In this document: piece after piece, positions 7,307 to 16,518 of the stretch
Position numbering within the stretch: position 1 is the stretch's first letter
How the letters are laid out: the number at the start of each line of letters is the position of its first letter
Assembly: GCA_947591155.1 (NCBI GenBank)
Contig: CANQDA010000032.1
Coordinates: forward strand, 1-39,206
Direction of reading: 5' to 3'
From: an uncultured Lachnospiraceae bacterium
Lineage (GTDB): Bacteria > Bacillota > Clostridia > Lachnospirales > Lachnospiraceae
Length of the DNA stretch: 39,206 bases
The notes under the pieces: generated by a model
What the model saw: the letters and a program-made list of their open reading frames with translations, nothing else
What the model was told of the DNA's origin: nothing
Databases searched by the model: none
Translations under genes and position numbers: made by a program

Positions 7307-8341
7307 ATGGATCAGGGAATACCATTGATTAGCATAATTGTTCCCGTATTTAACGTTGAAAAGTATCTTAGGCAGTGTTTGGATAGTGTGTTACGGCAAA
7401 CATATCAAAACTTAGAGATTATTTTAGTGGACGACGGCTCAAACGATAAAAGCGGGGAAATTTGCGATGAATATGCTGAAAAATACAGCAATGTTTTTGT
7501 AATACATAAGAAAAATGCTGGCCTTGGCATGGCACGTAATACAGGTTTGGAGCATATTACAGGAAAATACGTCACCTTCGTTGACTCTGATGATTGGCTC
7601 AGCAGTGACTTGCTGGAGGTTTTGTATAACAATCTTGTATCAAACAATGTTGACTTCTGTAAAAGTGGGTTTCAGCGAGTGAAAAACGATGGAACCGTAG
7701 TTTCCGTTGCAAAATATAAGAACGAAATATTTGGAGGAGATAGGGCAAAGAAAGAGTTATTACCGAGAATAGTGGGTTCTTCTCCATCTCAACATGATGG
7801 TGTTGAGATGGCTGCGTGTGCTGTTCTTTATAATGCTGAAATCATAAAGTTCTATGGGATTAGGTTTCCATCAGAGAGGAAACTTATATCTGAAGATTTG
7901 GTTTTTAACATTGATTATATGCAATATGCAAACGGCGCCTGTATAATTGATGCGGTTAGCTATAATTATCGAGTTAATGATAATTCTCTAACAAGGTCTT
8001 ATCGTCCGGATCGTTATAAAGCCAGCGCTCACTTCTATTCTGAAATGGCGAAAAAACTTAAAAATTATGGATATGACGACATGACGATGTTGCGATTAAA
8101 GCGGATATTTTTCGTTTATGTCAGAATGAGTATCGCTCAGGAAACAAAAAAAGTATCCGGATTATCATCTAAACAAAACAGAGAGAATATTAAGGCAATC
8201 TGTAACGATTTATTGCTGCGAAATATTATAAAAAGTTATCCGGTAAACAAGTTGGAATTCAGGCAGAAAATGTTTTTACGGCTTATTAAATGGAAGGCAG
8301 TTGAGGTGTTTCATATTCTTGCAGAAGCAGGAGTCATATAA
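7307..8341 (+). CDS. Glycosyltransferase family 2 (GT-A fold)
   Basis: The 344-residue enzyme begins with the family 2 signature ISIIVPVFNVEKYLRQCLDSVL and has LVDDGSNDKSGEICDEYA, the DxD metal site in TFVDSDDW, and the later LISEDLVFN segment expected for an inverting transferase. It should add one residue to the growing repeat unit at the cytoplasmic face of the membrane. AAGGAAG at 7293-7299 sits 7 bases before the ATG at 7307; an earlier frame start near 7181 would overlap the preceding gene. No membrane segments are evident. The donor sugar is not predictable. Confidence 0.88.
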   Translation: MDQGIPLISIIVPVFNVEKYLRQCLDSVLRQTYQNLEIILVDDGSNDKSGEICDEYAEKYSNVFVIHKKNAGLGMARNTGLEHITGKYVTFVDSDDWLSSDLLEVLYNNLVSNNVDFCKSGFQRVKNDGTVVSVAKYKNEIFGGDRAKKELLPRIVGSSPSQHDGVEMAACAVLYNAEIIKFYGIRFPSERKLISEDLVFNIDYMQYANGACIIDAVSYNYRVNDNSLTRSYRPDRYKASAHFYSEMAKKLKNYGYDDMTMLRLKRIFFVYVRMSIAQETKKVSGLSSKQNRENIKAICNDLLLRNIIKSYPVNKLEFRQKMFLRLIKWKAVEVFHILAEAGVI

Positions 8342-8342
8342 A

Positions 8343-8372
8343 TTGACTGTGGAGATATATAAAATTTATATT
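8343..8372 (+). promoter_or_regulatory. Candidate internal promoter
   Basis: TTGACT (8343-8348), an 18-base spacer and TATATT (8367-8372) lie in a 165-base AT-rich gap before the alkaline-phosphatase-superfamily gene. In such AT-rich DNA a chance match is quite possible. Confidence 0.3.
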
Positions 8373-8506
8373 CTCAATTTAAAGTTACACTATAGTCAGA
8401 AGTTAATTTAAATGTTGTTAATAAAAATAAGTATTTGCGCAGGCCTCGTGACATATTAAAATCGACATTGTTACATTTTAATTGATTTGTTATGGAGGAA
8501 TCAGAA

Positions 8507-9685
8507 ATGAAAAATGTAATTTTTTTGCTTTCGAAAGACTGCATGGTTTGCGAAAGTTTACCGTTATATGGTAATAAATATTGGAAAACACCCAATATAG
8601 ATGAGCTTGCATCAAAGGGAACTATATTTAAACGGCATTATACTGCGGCACCGTCTACGTCAATGGCAATGTCAGCCATGCTTTCGGGTCATTATCTTTA
8701 TGAATTTAAAAACCGAGGTATATATAAAAATGTTTTGCTGTCAGAATTTCCAAGTGTATTTGATACATTACAGCAAAGAGGATATGAGTGTCATTTGATT
8801 TGGGATATGACATGGATGAATTTGGCATGGCGCTTTGTCAGAGAATTTGGTGATGAAGAAAAAACAATTATACATAATTTAGATATAGCACAGACGACAG
8901 AGAATCCTAACGAGAAACATCCAATAGTCAGAAATAATGCGCTTTTAGAGAAAACATTACATCAGATTTATGAAACACTTGACAGCATAGATTTATCTAA
9001 AAACTTATTTATCTGGATGCATCTCCCTCACATATTAAAGGGAAGATGTTCTTGGATGGACGATATGGATGTATTTGATGATATTGTAGGAAAGGTTCGA
9101 AGATTAGTCGGAGATGACAGCATTTTTATCACCACGGATCACGGTCATATGAATTGGCACAAAGGAATTTTGGGATATGGCTTTCATCTTTATGAGCCTT
9201 CGGTACATATACCTTTGATTACACCACGAATTGATAATTTGGAATATGTAGAGCATCTTACATGCTGCATTGACTTGCCGACTATACTTACGGAACGACG
9301 GATTATAAAACGCGATTATGTTGTATCAGAAACTGCATATTATGCCCAAAGGCACCGTAAGACAGCTATTATTACAGATTGTTTTAAATACATATATAAC
9401 AAAAAAGATAATTCTGAAGAATTATACGATCTTTCTTGGGATCCAGAGGAACTTAATAATATACTTCTGAAAGACCTTTATGATAAGGATAGAAATAAGC
9501 ATTTTATTTGCTGCGAACATTACTTCTATCCCTATAAAGATGAAGCATTGAGGGCTTTGGAAAGTTTGAGAAGCATACGTGAAAGTTTCTGGCGAGAAGC
9601 ACCGTGGTGGTATGTTATGTATGGAGTGGTGCGAGAGAAACTTGTTTTATTTCGTAATAAAATCAAGAGACTTTTTAAGCAATAA
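8507..9685 (+). CDS. Cytoplasmic alkaline-phosphatase-superfamily (sulfatase-like) enzyme
   Basis: The 392-residue protein resembles sulfatase/phosphodiesterase-like members of the alkaline phosphatase superfamily. It shows FKRHYTAAPSTSMAMSAMLSG around residue 45, where a Ser or Thr would be the nucleophile, and the metal-binding ITTDHGHMNWHKG near residues 208-218, then a GFHLYEPSVHIPLI segment. It has no signal peptide or membrane span, unlike extracellular sulfatases or LtaS and phosphoethanolamine transferases. Members act on sulfate esters, phosphodiesters and phosphonate esters, or transfer phospho-groups. Because it lies directly before the phosphonate genes, a role in making or removing a phosphonate or phosphodiester on the glycan is plausible, but this is inference. 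The N-terminal metal aspartate is not in the usual D-x-R form (FLLSKDCMV). GGAGGA at 8494-8499 supports the ATG at 8507. Confidence 0.7.
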   Translation: MKNVIFLLSKDCMVCESLPLYGNKYWKTPNIDELASKGTIFKRHYTAAPSTSMAMSAMLSGHYLYEFKNRGIYKNVLLSEFPSVFDTLQQRGYECHLIWDMTWMNLAWRFVREFGDEEKTIIHNLDIAQTTENPNEKHPIVRNNALLEKTLHQIYETLDSIDLSKNLFIWMHLPHILKGRCSWMDDMDVFDDIVGKVRRLVGDDSIFITTDHGHMNWHKGILGYGFHLYEPSVHIPLITPRIDNLEYVEHLTCCIDLPTILTERRIIKRDYVVSETAYYAQRHRKTAIITDCFKYIYNKKDNSEELYDLSWDPEELNNILLKDLYDKDRNKHFICCEHYFYPYKDEALRALESLRSIRESFWREAPWWYVMYGVVREKLVLFRNKIKRLFKQ

Positions 9686-9737
9686 TGTATCATAAAATAT
9701 TATTCTTTATAATCAATTAAGGAGATATGTGTTGCAT

Positions 9738-11744
9738 ATGAAAGCTCTCATTTTAAACTCAGGTCTGGGTTCCCGCATGGGAGTTCTCACGTCGGAACAC
9801 CCAAAGTGTATGACCGAAATTTCATCAAGTGAAACGATTCTGTCACGTCAGCTCAGACAGCTTGCTGGTGCTGGGATAGAAGATGTAATTATCACAACCG
9901 GATATTACGACAGCGTGCTTGTGAATTACTGCAATTCGATTGAGCTACCGTTACATATCACATTTGTGAAGAATCCTATCTACGACAAGACCAACTACAT
10001 TTACAGCATCTATTGTGCAAGGGATTATCTTGACGACGACATCATTTTCATGCATGGTGATCTGGTGTTTGAGAATGAAGTCTTTGATCGCATAGTCGCT
10101 TCTGATGTTTCATGCATGACCGTGTCCTCGACTCTTCCTTTGCCGAAGAAAGATTTCAAAGCAAGGGTAATTGACGGCAAGGTGATGCAAGTCGGTGTGG
10201 ACATTTTCAATGAAGCGATGGAAGCGCAGGCGCTATACAAGCTTAAGAAAGAAGATTGGAAAATCTGGTTTGATAAGATAGTTGAGTTTTGCGAGAATAA
10301 CAAGTGGAATGTTTACGCAGAAAATGCATTGAATGAATTGAATGGCGCTGCGAATATTACAGCTCTTGATGTTGAAAATCTTTTATGCTCTGAAATAGAC
10401 GATCCAGAGGATTTGGCGGTTGTAAGTACAAAGTTGAAAGAAATTGAATCACGTACTGTGTATATGTGTTTTTCAACAGACATTATTCACGGCGGACACA
10501 TTTCAATCATCAAAAAAGCGCAGCGGCTCGGAAAACTTATCGTTGGCGTATTATCTGACGAAGCGGTTACTTCGTATAAGCGGTTTCCGCTTGTGCCGGC
10601 AAAAGAGCGGAAAAAGCTTTTTGCTAATATAGCCGGAGTATACAAGGTCGTCGATCAGGAAACACTGTCCTACGCAGCTAACCTTGAAAAGTATAAGCCA
10701 GATATTGTCGTTCACGGCGATGACTGGGTGACAGGTTTTCAGCGTCCGGTTCGAGATGAGGTAACGACTATTCTTGCGTCATACGGCGGGAAACTTGTGG
10801 AATATCCGTATTCGGATAACCCGGAATACAAGGCTATGGAAGACAGGGCGAGAACGGAGCTTTCCCTGTCGGATGTCCGACGGGCAAGGCTTAAAAAGGC
10901 GCTGGAGATGAAAGGGTTTGTCACCGCTATGGAAGCACACAGTGGTATAACGGGTTTGATTGTAGAAAAAACCATTGTCCATGAGCAAGGCGGATCCAGA
11001 CAATTTGACGCAATGTGGGTGAGCTCCCTCTGTGATTCCACCGCCAAGGGCAAGCCGGATATTGAACTTGTGGATATGACAAGCCGTTTCCGCACGATTG
11101 ACGATATCATGGAAGTGACGACGAAACCGATTATTTTTGACGGCGATACCGGCGGGCTCACCGAGCATTTTGTCTACACCGTAAGGACTCTTGAACGAAT
11201 GGGCGTTTCGATGATTATAATTGAGGATAAAACAGGACTTAAGAAGAACAGCCTTTTCGGGGCGGAAGTACAGCAGACGCAGGACAGCATAGAGAATTTC
11301 AGCGCCAAGATTGCCGCAGGCAAAAAGGCGCAGAAGACCAAGGACTTTATGATCTGCGCGCGGATAGAAAGCCTGATTCTGGAGCGTGGAATGGAGGATG
11401 CCCTTACGCGCGCCTTTGCGTTCGTCAAGGCAGGCGCCGACGCGGTTATGATACACAGCCGTAAGAAAGATCCGGGAGAGATTAAGGAGTTTATCACCAG
11501 ATTCCGTGAGCAGGATAAAGCAACTCCCATCGTATTAGTGCCTACTTCTTTTAATGCGGTCTATGAGGAAGAGTGGAAACAGCTTGGGGCAAATATCATC
11601 ATCTATGCCAACCAGCTGACGCGGACAGGCTTTCCTGCCATGAAGGACGCAGCGGAAACGATCCTGCGCATGCACAGGGCAAAGGAATGTGATGATAAGT
11701 GCATGAGCATTCAGGATATTATCACGCTGATACCCGAAGAATGA
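9738..11744 (+). CDS. aepX: Phosphoenolpyruvate mutase fused to two nucleotidyltransferase domains
   Basis: This roughly 668-residue protein has three enzyme domains. Residues 1-225 form a LicC-like NTP transferase (LILNSGLGSRMG, metal Asp in MHGDLVFE near 108). Residues about 240-370 form a TagD-type cytidylyltransferase with HGGH at 251-254. Residues about 385-645 form PEP mutase, with the family signature EDKTGLKKNS at 496-505 and FDGDTGG near 470. PEP mutase makes phosphonopyruvate, the first C-P bond of nearly all phosphonates. The fused cytidylyltransferases most likely activate the end product as a CMP-phosphonate. Mutases with one such domain are known; two different ones in one chain is notable. 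AAGGAG at 9719-9724 is 13 bases from ATG 9738; TTG 9732 and GTG 9729 are alternatives. The gene is less AT-rich than its neighbours. Confidence 0.9.
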   Translation: MKALILNSGLGSRMGVLTSEHPKCMTEISSSETILSRQLRQLAGAGIEDVIITTGYYDSVLVNYCNSIELPLHITFVKNPIYDKTNYIYSIYCARDYLDDDIIFMHGDLVFENEVFDRIVASDVSCMTVSSTLPLPKKDFKARVIDGKVMQVGVDIFNEAMEAQALYKLKKEDWKIWFDKIVEFCENNKWNVYAENALNELNGAANITALDVENLLCSEIDDPEDLAVVSTKLKEIESRTVYMCFSTDIIHGGHISIIKKAQRLGKLIVGVLSDEAVTSYKRFPLVPAKERKKLFANIAGVYKVVDQETLSYAANLEKYKPDIVVHGDDWVTGFQRPVRDEVTTILASYGGKLVEYPYSDNPEYKAMEDRARTELSLSDVRRARLKKALEMKGFVTAMEAHSGITGLIVEKTIVHEQGGSRQFDAMWVSSLCDSTAKGKPDIELVDMTSRFRTIDDIMEVTTKPIIFDGDTGGLTEHFVYTVRTLERMGVSMIIIEDKTGLKKNSLFGAEVQQTQDSIENFSAKIAAGKKAQKTKDFMICARIESLILERGMEDALTRAFAFVKAGADAVMIHSRKKDPGEIKEFITRFREQDKATPIVLVPTSFNAVYEEEWKQLGANIIIYANQLTRTGFPAMKDAAETILRMHRAKECDDKCMSIQDIITLIPEE

Positions 11745-11755
11745 GAGGAATCCGG

Positions 11756-12868
11756 ATGGAGCAGAATATATTGACCGATTACATAGAGATAAATGATTGG
11801 CTGGAGGAAAATTCATGTCAAAAGGTACTGCTTGTATGTGATGATTCAATCAAATATATGGAATCGTTCAATCATCACCTCAAAAAAGCAGAAAATACAG
11901 GGGTAAAAATCATATCTTTCACGGATTTTCAGCCGAACCCGCAATATGAGCATGTTGTGAATGGTGTTGGATTGTTCCGAAGGGAGCGCTGTGATTCGAT
12001 TATCGCTGTCGGCGGCGGATCGGCGATGGATGTCGCCAAGTGCATCAAGGCTTATGCGAATATGAGAGGTAGCGGTGATGATGGTGAATATCTGAAACAG
12101 GAAATTACTCCAAATGATATACCGTTTCTCGCCATGCCTACCACTGCCGGAACGGGTTCGGAGGCGACACGTTATGCTGTTATATATTTTGAAGGAAAAA
12201 AACAAAGTGTAACAAGCGAGAGTTTTATTCCTCAAACTGTACTGATGAACCCGGATTCGTTAAAAACGCTCCCTATGTATCAGAGAAAATCAACTATGAT
12301 GGACGCACTTTGCCATGCGATTGAGTCTTTTTGGTCGGTCAACAGCACAGAGGAGAGCAGGAAATACAGCAGGGATGCGATTAAAAATATTCTTGCTCAT
12401 ATGGACGGCTACCTGCACAATACGGAAAAAGGAAACGCCGGAATGCTGATGGCTGCGCATATGGCGGGAAAAGCAATCAATATCTCCCAGACTACTGCAG
12501 GACACGCTATGTGTTACAAGATAACAAGCATGTTTGGGTGTGCGCACGGACATGCCGCGATTCTTTGCGATAGAATTTTATACCCTTGGATGATTGAAAA
12601 CATAGAAAAGTGCATCGACCCAAGAGGACACGAATACCTAACTCGGACATTAGACGAGATTGGACAGGCAATGGGATGCGTCAATGCTGAAGAGGGTGCG
12701 AAGAAACTTCAACAAATCTTTTTATCACTCGGCTTAGAAGTTCCGGAAATGTCGGATGAACAATTCTGCGAGCTCACCGTATTCGTGAATCCTGAGCGTT
12801 TAAAGAATCATCCGATTGTATTGAACGATATAGCTATAAAAGAACTTTATCATAGGATTTTGAGGTGA
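11756..12868 (+). CDS. Iron-type alcohol dehydrogenase, predicted phosphonoacetaldehyde reductase
   Basis: The 370-residue product is a group III metal-dependent alcohol dehydrogenase. The nucleotide site VGGGSAMDVAK is near residue 85 and PTTAGTGSEAT follows. The metal ligands Asp183, His187, His250 and His264 have spacings of 4, 63 and 14, the same as in the iron enzyme FucO. Between a PEP mutase and a phosphonopyruvate decarboxylase, the expected reaction is NAD(P)H reduction of phosphonoacetaldehyde to 2-hydroxyethylphosphonate. The absence of an aminotransferase gene in this window speaks against 2-aminoethylphosphonate as the product. AGAGGAA precedes ATG 11756, 12 bases after the aepX stop. 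Confidence 0.85.
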   Translation: MEQNILTDYIEINDWLEENSCQKVLLVCDDSIKYMESFNHHLKKAENTGVKIISFTDFQPNPQYEHVVNGVGLFRRERCDSIIAVGGGSAMDVAKCIKAYANMRGSGDDGEYLKQEITPNDIPFLAMPTTAGTGSEATRYAVIYFEGKKQSVTSESFIPQTVLMNPDSLKTLPMYQRKSTMMDALCHAIESFWSVNSTEESRKYSRDAIKNILAHMDGYLHNTEKGNAGMLMAAHMAGKAINISQTTAGHAMCYKITSMFGCAHGHAAILCDRILYPWMIENIEKCIDPRGHEYLTRTLDEIGQAMGCVNAEEGAKKLQQIFLSLGLEVPEMSDEQFCELTVFVNPERLKNHPIVLNDIAIKELYHRILR

Positions 12869-12875
12869 CGGTAGG

Positions 12876-14000
12876 ATGAAGGTAGAAAAGCTTGTTGAAA
12901 TAATAGGATCAGATTTTTACACTGGCGTACCTGACAGCCAGTTAAAAGCACTTTGTAATTATCTGATGGCTGAGTACGGTACAGATCCCAAGCATCATAT
13001 AATTGCTGCAAACGAGGGGAACTGTGTAGCGCTTGCAGCAGGATATCACCTTGCGACTGGTAGAGTGCCGGTTGTATATATGCAGAACAGCGGCGAGGGA
13101 AATATTATAAATCCTGTTGCTTCCCTGTTAAACGACAAGGTATATGCGGTTCCATGTATATTCATAATAGGCTGGAGGGGAGAGCCGAGCATCTATGACG
13201 AGCCACAGCATATCTATCAGGGAGAGATTACACTTAAACTGCTGGAAGATTTGGATATCGCATATTTCATTATTTCGAAAGAGACGGCAGAAGACGAGCT
13301 TGACAGAAAAATGACAGAATTTAGAAAAATTCTCAAAGAAGGCAGACAGGTTGCATTTGTCATACGCAAGGGTGCACTGTCATATGACGGTATTGTAGAA
13401 TATAAAAATAATAACATGATGTCAAGGGAAGAAATAATAAGACATATAGTAAAAGCAAGTGGTAAAGACCCCATTATAAGTACTACGGGAAAGGCAAGCA
13501 GGGAACTGTTTGAGATACGTGAAGCAAACGGACAGGAGCATAAATACGATTTTCTTACGGTCGGTTCCATGGGACATGCTTCATCCATAGCGCTGGGAGT
13601 CGCATTGAATAAAACTGCTACAAGGGTATGGTGCATAGATGGTGACGGAGCAGTGCTAATGCATATGGGAGCTATGGCTGTAACAGGGGCATGTAAACCT
13701 AAGAATCTGATACATGTGGTTATCAATAACGAAGCACATGAGACAGTCGGAGGGATGCCTACAGTTGCAGGAAAGATAGATATATGTAGAATTGCTGAAG
13801 CCTGCGGATATAATCGTGCAGTAAGAGCAGAGAGTTTTTCTGATTTTGATAATGAACTTGAGAGTGCCAAAAACGAGAATGAACTGAGAATGATAGAGGT
13901 GAAGTGTTCCATTGGTTCGAGAAATGAACTTGGAAGACCTACTACTGCTGCATTGGAGAATAAAGAGAATTTTATGTATTACTTGAATAGTTTGAAGTAA
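12876..14000 (+). CDS. aepY: Phosphonopyruvate decarboxylase
   Basis: The 374-residue enzyme is a thiamine-diphosphate decarboxylase of the phosphonopyruvate type. The cofactor-activating glutamate is in ANEGNCVALAAGYH (about residue 47), LYS-type domain order is normal, and the Mg-TPP motif runs from CIDGDGAVLMHMG to VVINNEAHETVGG (about 253-290). It removes CO2 from phosphonopyruvate and so pulls the unfavourable PEP mutase equilibrium forward, giving phosphonoacetaldehyde for the reductase just upstream. Length and start (GAGGTGA before the ATG, 7 bases after the previous stop) are normal for the family. The gene is more AT-rich than the two before it. Confidence 0.93.
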   Translation: MKVEKLVEIIGSDFYTGVPDSQLKALCNYLMAEYGTDPKHHIIAANEGNCVALAAGYHLATGRVPVVYMQNSGEGNIINPVASLLNDKVYAVPCIFIIGWRGEPSIYDEPQHIYQGEITLKLLEDLDIAYFIISKETAEDELDRKMTEFRKILKEGRQVAFVIRKGALSYDGIVEYKNNNMMSREEIIRHIVKASGKDPIISTTGKASRELFEIREANGQEHKYDFLTVGSMGHASSIALGVALNKTATRVWCIDGDGAVLMHMGAMAVTGACKPKNLIHVVINNEAHETVGGMPTVAGKIDICRIAEACGYNRAVRAESFSDFDNELESAKNENELRMIEVKCSIGSRNELGRPTTAALENKENFMYYLNSLK

Positions 14001-14151
14001 AATATGTTGTAGTATTGGGAGATATTGGTGTGAATAATATACAAAATACTGTTGAAAATAGAAGAGCAAATCAATTAAATAAATATATTTCTATAATATG
14101 AATGTTAATAGATGAGAAAGAACTAATTATATATGTGAAAGGACTATTTTA

Positions 14152-15291
14152 ATGAAAAAAGCATCACTATTTGATTTGGGTTATATTTTATATTTTATAT
14201 CTTTATTTATATCTGATATAAATATTGCTGATGATAATATAACACTTGTGATTAAATTGATAAAGTATACTTCATATATATGTTTTTTATGCCACATTTT
14301 TTCTACAAATCATTATAGTGTACATAACTTTTTGCGTACAGTTTTATTTATTTTTTTTGTGGGATCAATTGCTTTTTGGACTCATGACATATATTATTCA
14401 GGTATTTGCCTTATTATTTTTGCTTCATTGTATGAAAACAAGTACAAGATATTAAGGTGTTCATTTATTTTGCTTCTGATTTGCAGTATGGTTGTCGCTA
14501 TTTTAACGATATTTGGTGTTCTAGATAATGTTTTGCTTACAAATACATCAGGAAATAATAATAGATGGGGGCTAGGATATTACCATAGTGATGTTTTTCC
14601 ATTAATTATTTTTTACTTGTTTTCATGGAGAATTCTGATAAAAAGGCGATTGAAATTTGTAGAAATAATTTTATTTATTATGCTTACTTTATTCGCATAT
14701 ATATTTTGTTTATCGAGAAATGGACTTATTATTTGTAGCATATTAATTTTATATATGTGTGTAAATAATAAGCACATAGAAAAAGAGAAAGCCCCAGTAT
14801 TGATGGTTAGATTGATTTACAGGAATTCAATTTTGATAATGACGGTGCTTAGCCTAATTCTTACGGTGATTAATGGTAATTATTTAAGTATTGTTTACAA
14901 AATTAATGTGTTGTTTTCCGGTAGATTTGCATTGGCTTATCATAAAATGAATGATGTGGGATTACATATTATCAATTTTATGTCGGACGATATATTTAAG
15001 CAAAGTCAATATGTTTTGGATAATGGATACATGTATGTCATTTTACGATATGGGCTCGCATTTATGCTTTTTTATATTTATATTCAATATTTAATATGTA
15101 AGAAGTATGACAATCGAACTTGTTTTATATTCATGGTCACATCAATTGCATGTATGGTAGATAATGATCTATTCAGTTATGGTTTTTTGCCATATATTTT
15201 GCTGGCATTTAATCAAAAACAAAATGATTATTTGATGATAAAAAAGGAAAATGAAATCTCGAAAGCATCAGTTCGCTTAATTATGGAGTAA
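14152..15291 (+). CDS. wzy: Wzy-like polysaccharide polymerase
   Basis: The 379-residue protein is almost entirely membrane segments, about ten to twelve, with a large extracytoplasmic loop after residue 120 that contains NTSGNNNRWGLGYYHSD. Late motifs such as LDNGYMYVILRYGLAFMLFYI fit O-antigen/capsule polymerases, whose sequences are otherwise very divergent. It would join flipped repeat units on the outer face of the membrane. It is the only polymerase candidate in the operon and complements the Wzx-like gene at 20999. AAAGGA lies before the ATG. Assignment rests on topology, motifs and context. Confidence 0.78.
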   Translation: MKKASLFDLGYILYFISLFISDINIADDNITLVIKLIKYTSYICFLCHIFSTNHYSVHNFLRTVLFIFFVGSIAFWTHDIYYSGICLIIFASLYENKYKILRCSFILLLICSMVVAILTIFGVLDNVLLTNTSGNNNRWGLGYYHSDVFPLIIFYLFSWRILIKRRLKFVEIILFIMLTLFAYIFCLSRNGLIICSILILYMCVNNKHIEKEKAPVLMVRLIYRNSILIMTVLSLILTVINGNYLSIVYKINVLFSGRFALAYHKMNDVGLHIINFMSDDIFKQSQYVLDNGYMYVILRYGLAFMLFYIYIQYLICKKYDNRTCFIFMVTSIACMVDNDLFSYGFLPYILLAFNQKQNDYLMIKKENEISKASVRLIME

Positions 15292-15386
15292 TCTTCAATT
15301 AATAATTTTTTTGATATTAGTTCCTGCGACATATGCATTAAGAAATAGGCAATCTATTGTTGTCAGAAAGAATGGTGTTAATTACT

Positions 15387-16463
15387 ATGTCGAATTCAAC
15401 AAATAATATTGTGATTCCAACGGGATATATGGGTTCAGGTTCATCAGCTGTAACAGATATATTGTCAGAAATAGAAGGATACAGTGAAAATAATGGCTCA
15501 TACGAATATGTTTTTTTGCATTGTCCTAATGGTGTTTTCGACCTAGAAGATAAATTACTTGTAGGAAATACAACATTACGTTCTGATGAGGCAATTCACT
15601 CTTTTAAAAACTGTATGATCGAATTGTATGACAGAAAAAATTATTGGGTTAGCGGTTATAAATATAAAATCAGCAATGAATTTCTTGATTTTTGCAACGA
15701 ATTTCTTGATGATATTGGTATGCTTTACTTAAAAGATGCATATTGGTATTATCAACAAAATCCAAGGGGAATTAAAATGCATTTAAAAATTCTATACAGC
15801 AAATTCTATAATAGGATTCCGATATTAAAAAATGAAAAAGTGCCGCTTACTTATAAGGATGTTTACATGGCGTATCCATCTGAGGAGCAGTTTTATAGTG
15901 CGGCCAAAACATTTTTAAATAAAATATTTGTAGCTTTAGGCATATACGAGCATAATTTAGTGTTGGATCAGTTTATTCTTCCGCAAAATATCAGTAGATT
16001 AGAAAATTATTTTTCAGATGATATTAAAGTTATTATTGTTGACAGAGATCCCAGAGATGTTTTTCTTTTAAATAAATATGTATGGAAAAAAAGGAGGCAG
16101 GCTGTTCCGTATCCATATGATGTTCAAGTATTTTGTGATATGTATTCAAAAATGCGTGAGATTGATGCTAAAATATATAGCGATAAAGTATTAAGAATTC
16201 ATTTTGAAGATTTAGTATACAATTATGAAGATACTCTTAATTTACTGTATGATTTTTTAAATATTAATTCTGATATGCATAGAGTAAATAAATGTAAAAT
16301 ATTTAATCCTTCTATGTCGCAAAAAAATACCCAAATATATAAAATCAATACCTGTTTAAAAAAGGAAGCGGAAATAATTGAAAAAAGGTTAAGTAAATAT
16401 ATTTATAATTTTGAAGATAAACCGTCAGGCAATGAGCAGCAAGATTTTAAATATATATTTTAA
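15387..16463 (+). CDS. Sulfotransferase-like P-loop protein
   Basis: The 358-residue product begins with a nucleotide-binding loop, IPTGYMGSGSSAVTDIL (about residues 10-26), and has VIIVDRDPRDVFLLNKYVWKK near residue 213. These have the arrangement of the 5'-phosphosulfate loop and 3'-phosphate-binding motif of PAPS sulfotransferases. LRIHFEDLVYNYEDTLNLLYDFL near 270 is also typical of that family. It could sulfate the glycan in the cytoplasm, but the family is diverse and the true donor is unproven. No PAPS-synthesis genes are in the window. The start is uncertain: ATG 15387 gives the P-loop its usual place, with ATG 15372 and TTG 15357 upstream, and no strong ribosome site before any of them. 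Confidence 0.62.
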   Translation: MSNSTNNIVIPTGYMGSGSSAVTDILSEIEGYSENNGSYEYVFLHCPNGVFDLEDKLLVGNTTLRSDEAIHSFKNCMIELYDRKNYWVSGYKYKISNEFLDFCNEFLDDIGMLYLKDAYWYYQQNPRGIKMHLKILYSKFYNRIPILKNEKVPLTYKDVYMAYPSEEQFYSAAKTFLNKIFVALGIYEHNLVLDQFILPQNISRLENYFSDDIKVIIVDRDPRDVFLLNKYVWKKRRQAVPYPYDVQVFCDMYSKMREIDAKIYSDKVLRIHFEDLVYNYEDTLNLLYDFLNINSDMHRVNKCKIFNPSMSQKNTQIYKINTCLKKEAEIIEKRLSKYIYNFEDKPSGNEQQDFKYIF

Positions 16464-16518
16464 TAATTAAAACATAGCTGTATTGTTTTTTTAGAAAATT
16501 AAACTAAGAGGAAAAATA

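Noticed and set aside
14001..14151. Promoter-like TTGAAA and TATAAT strings before the Wzy gene
   Set aside because: The spacing between the pairs is poor, and such strings are expected by chance in DNA this AT-rich.
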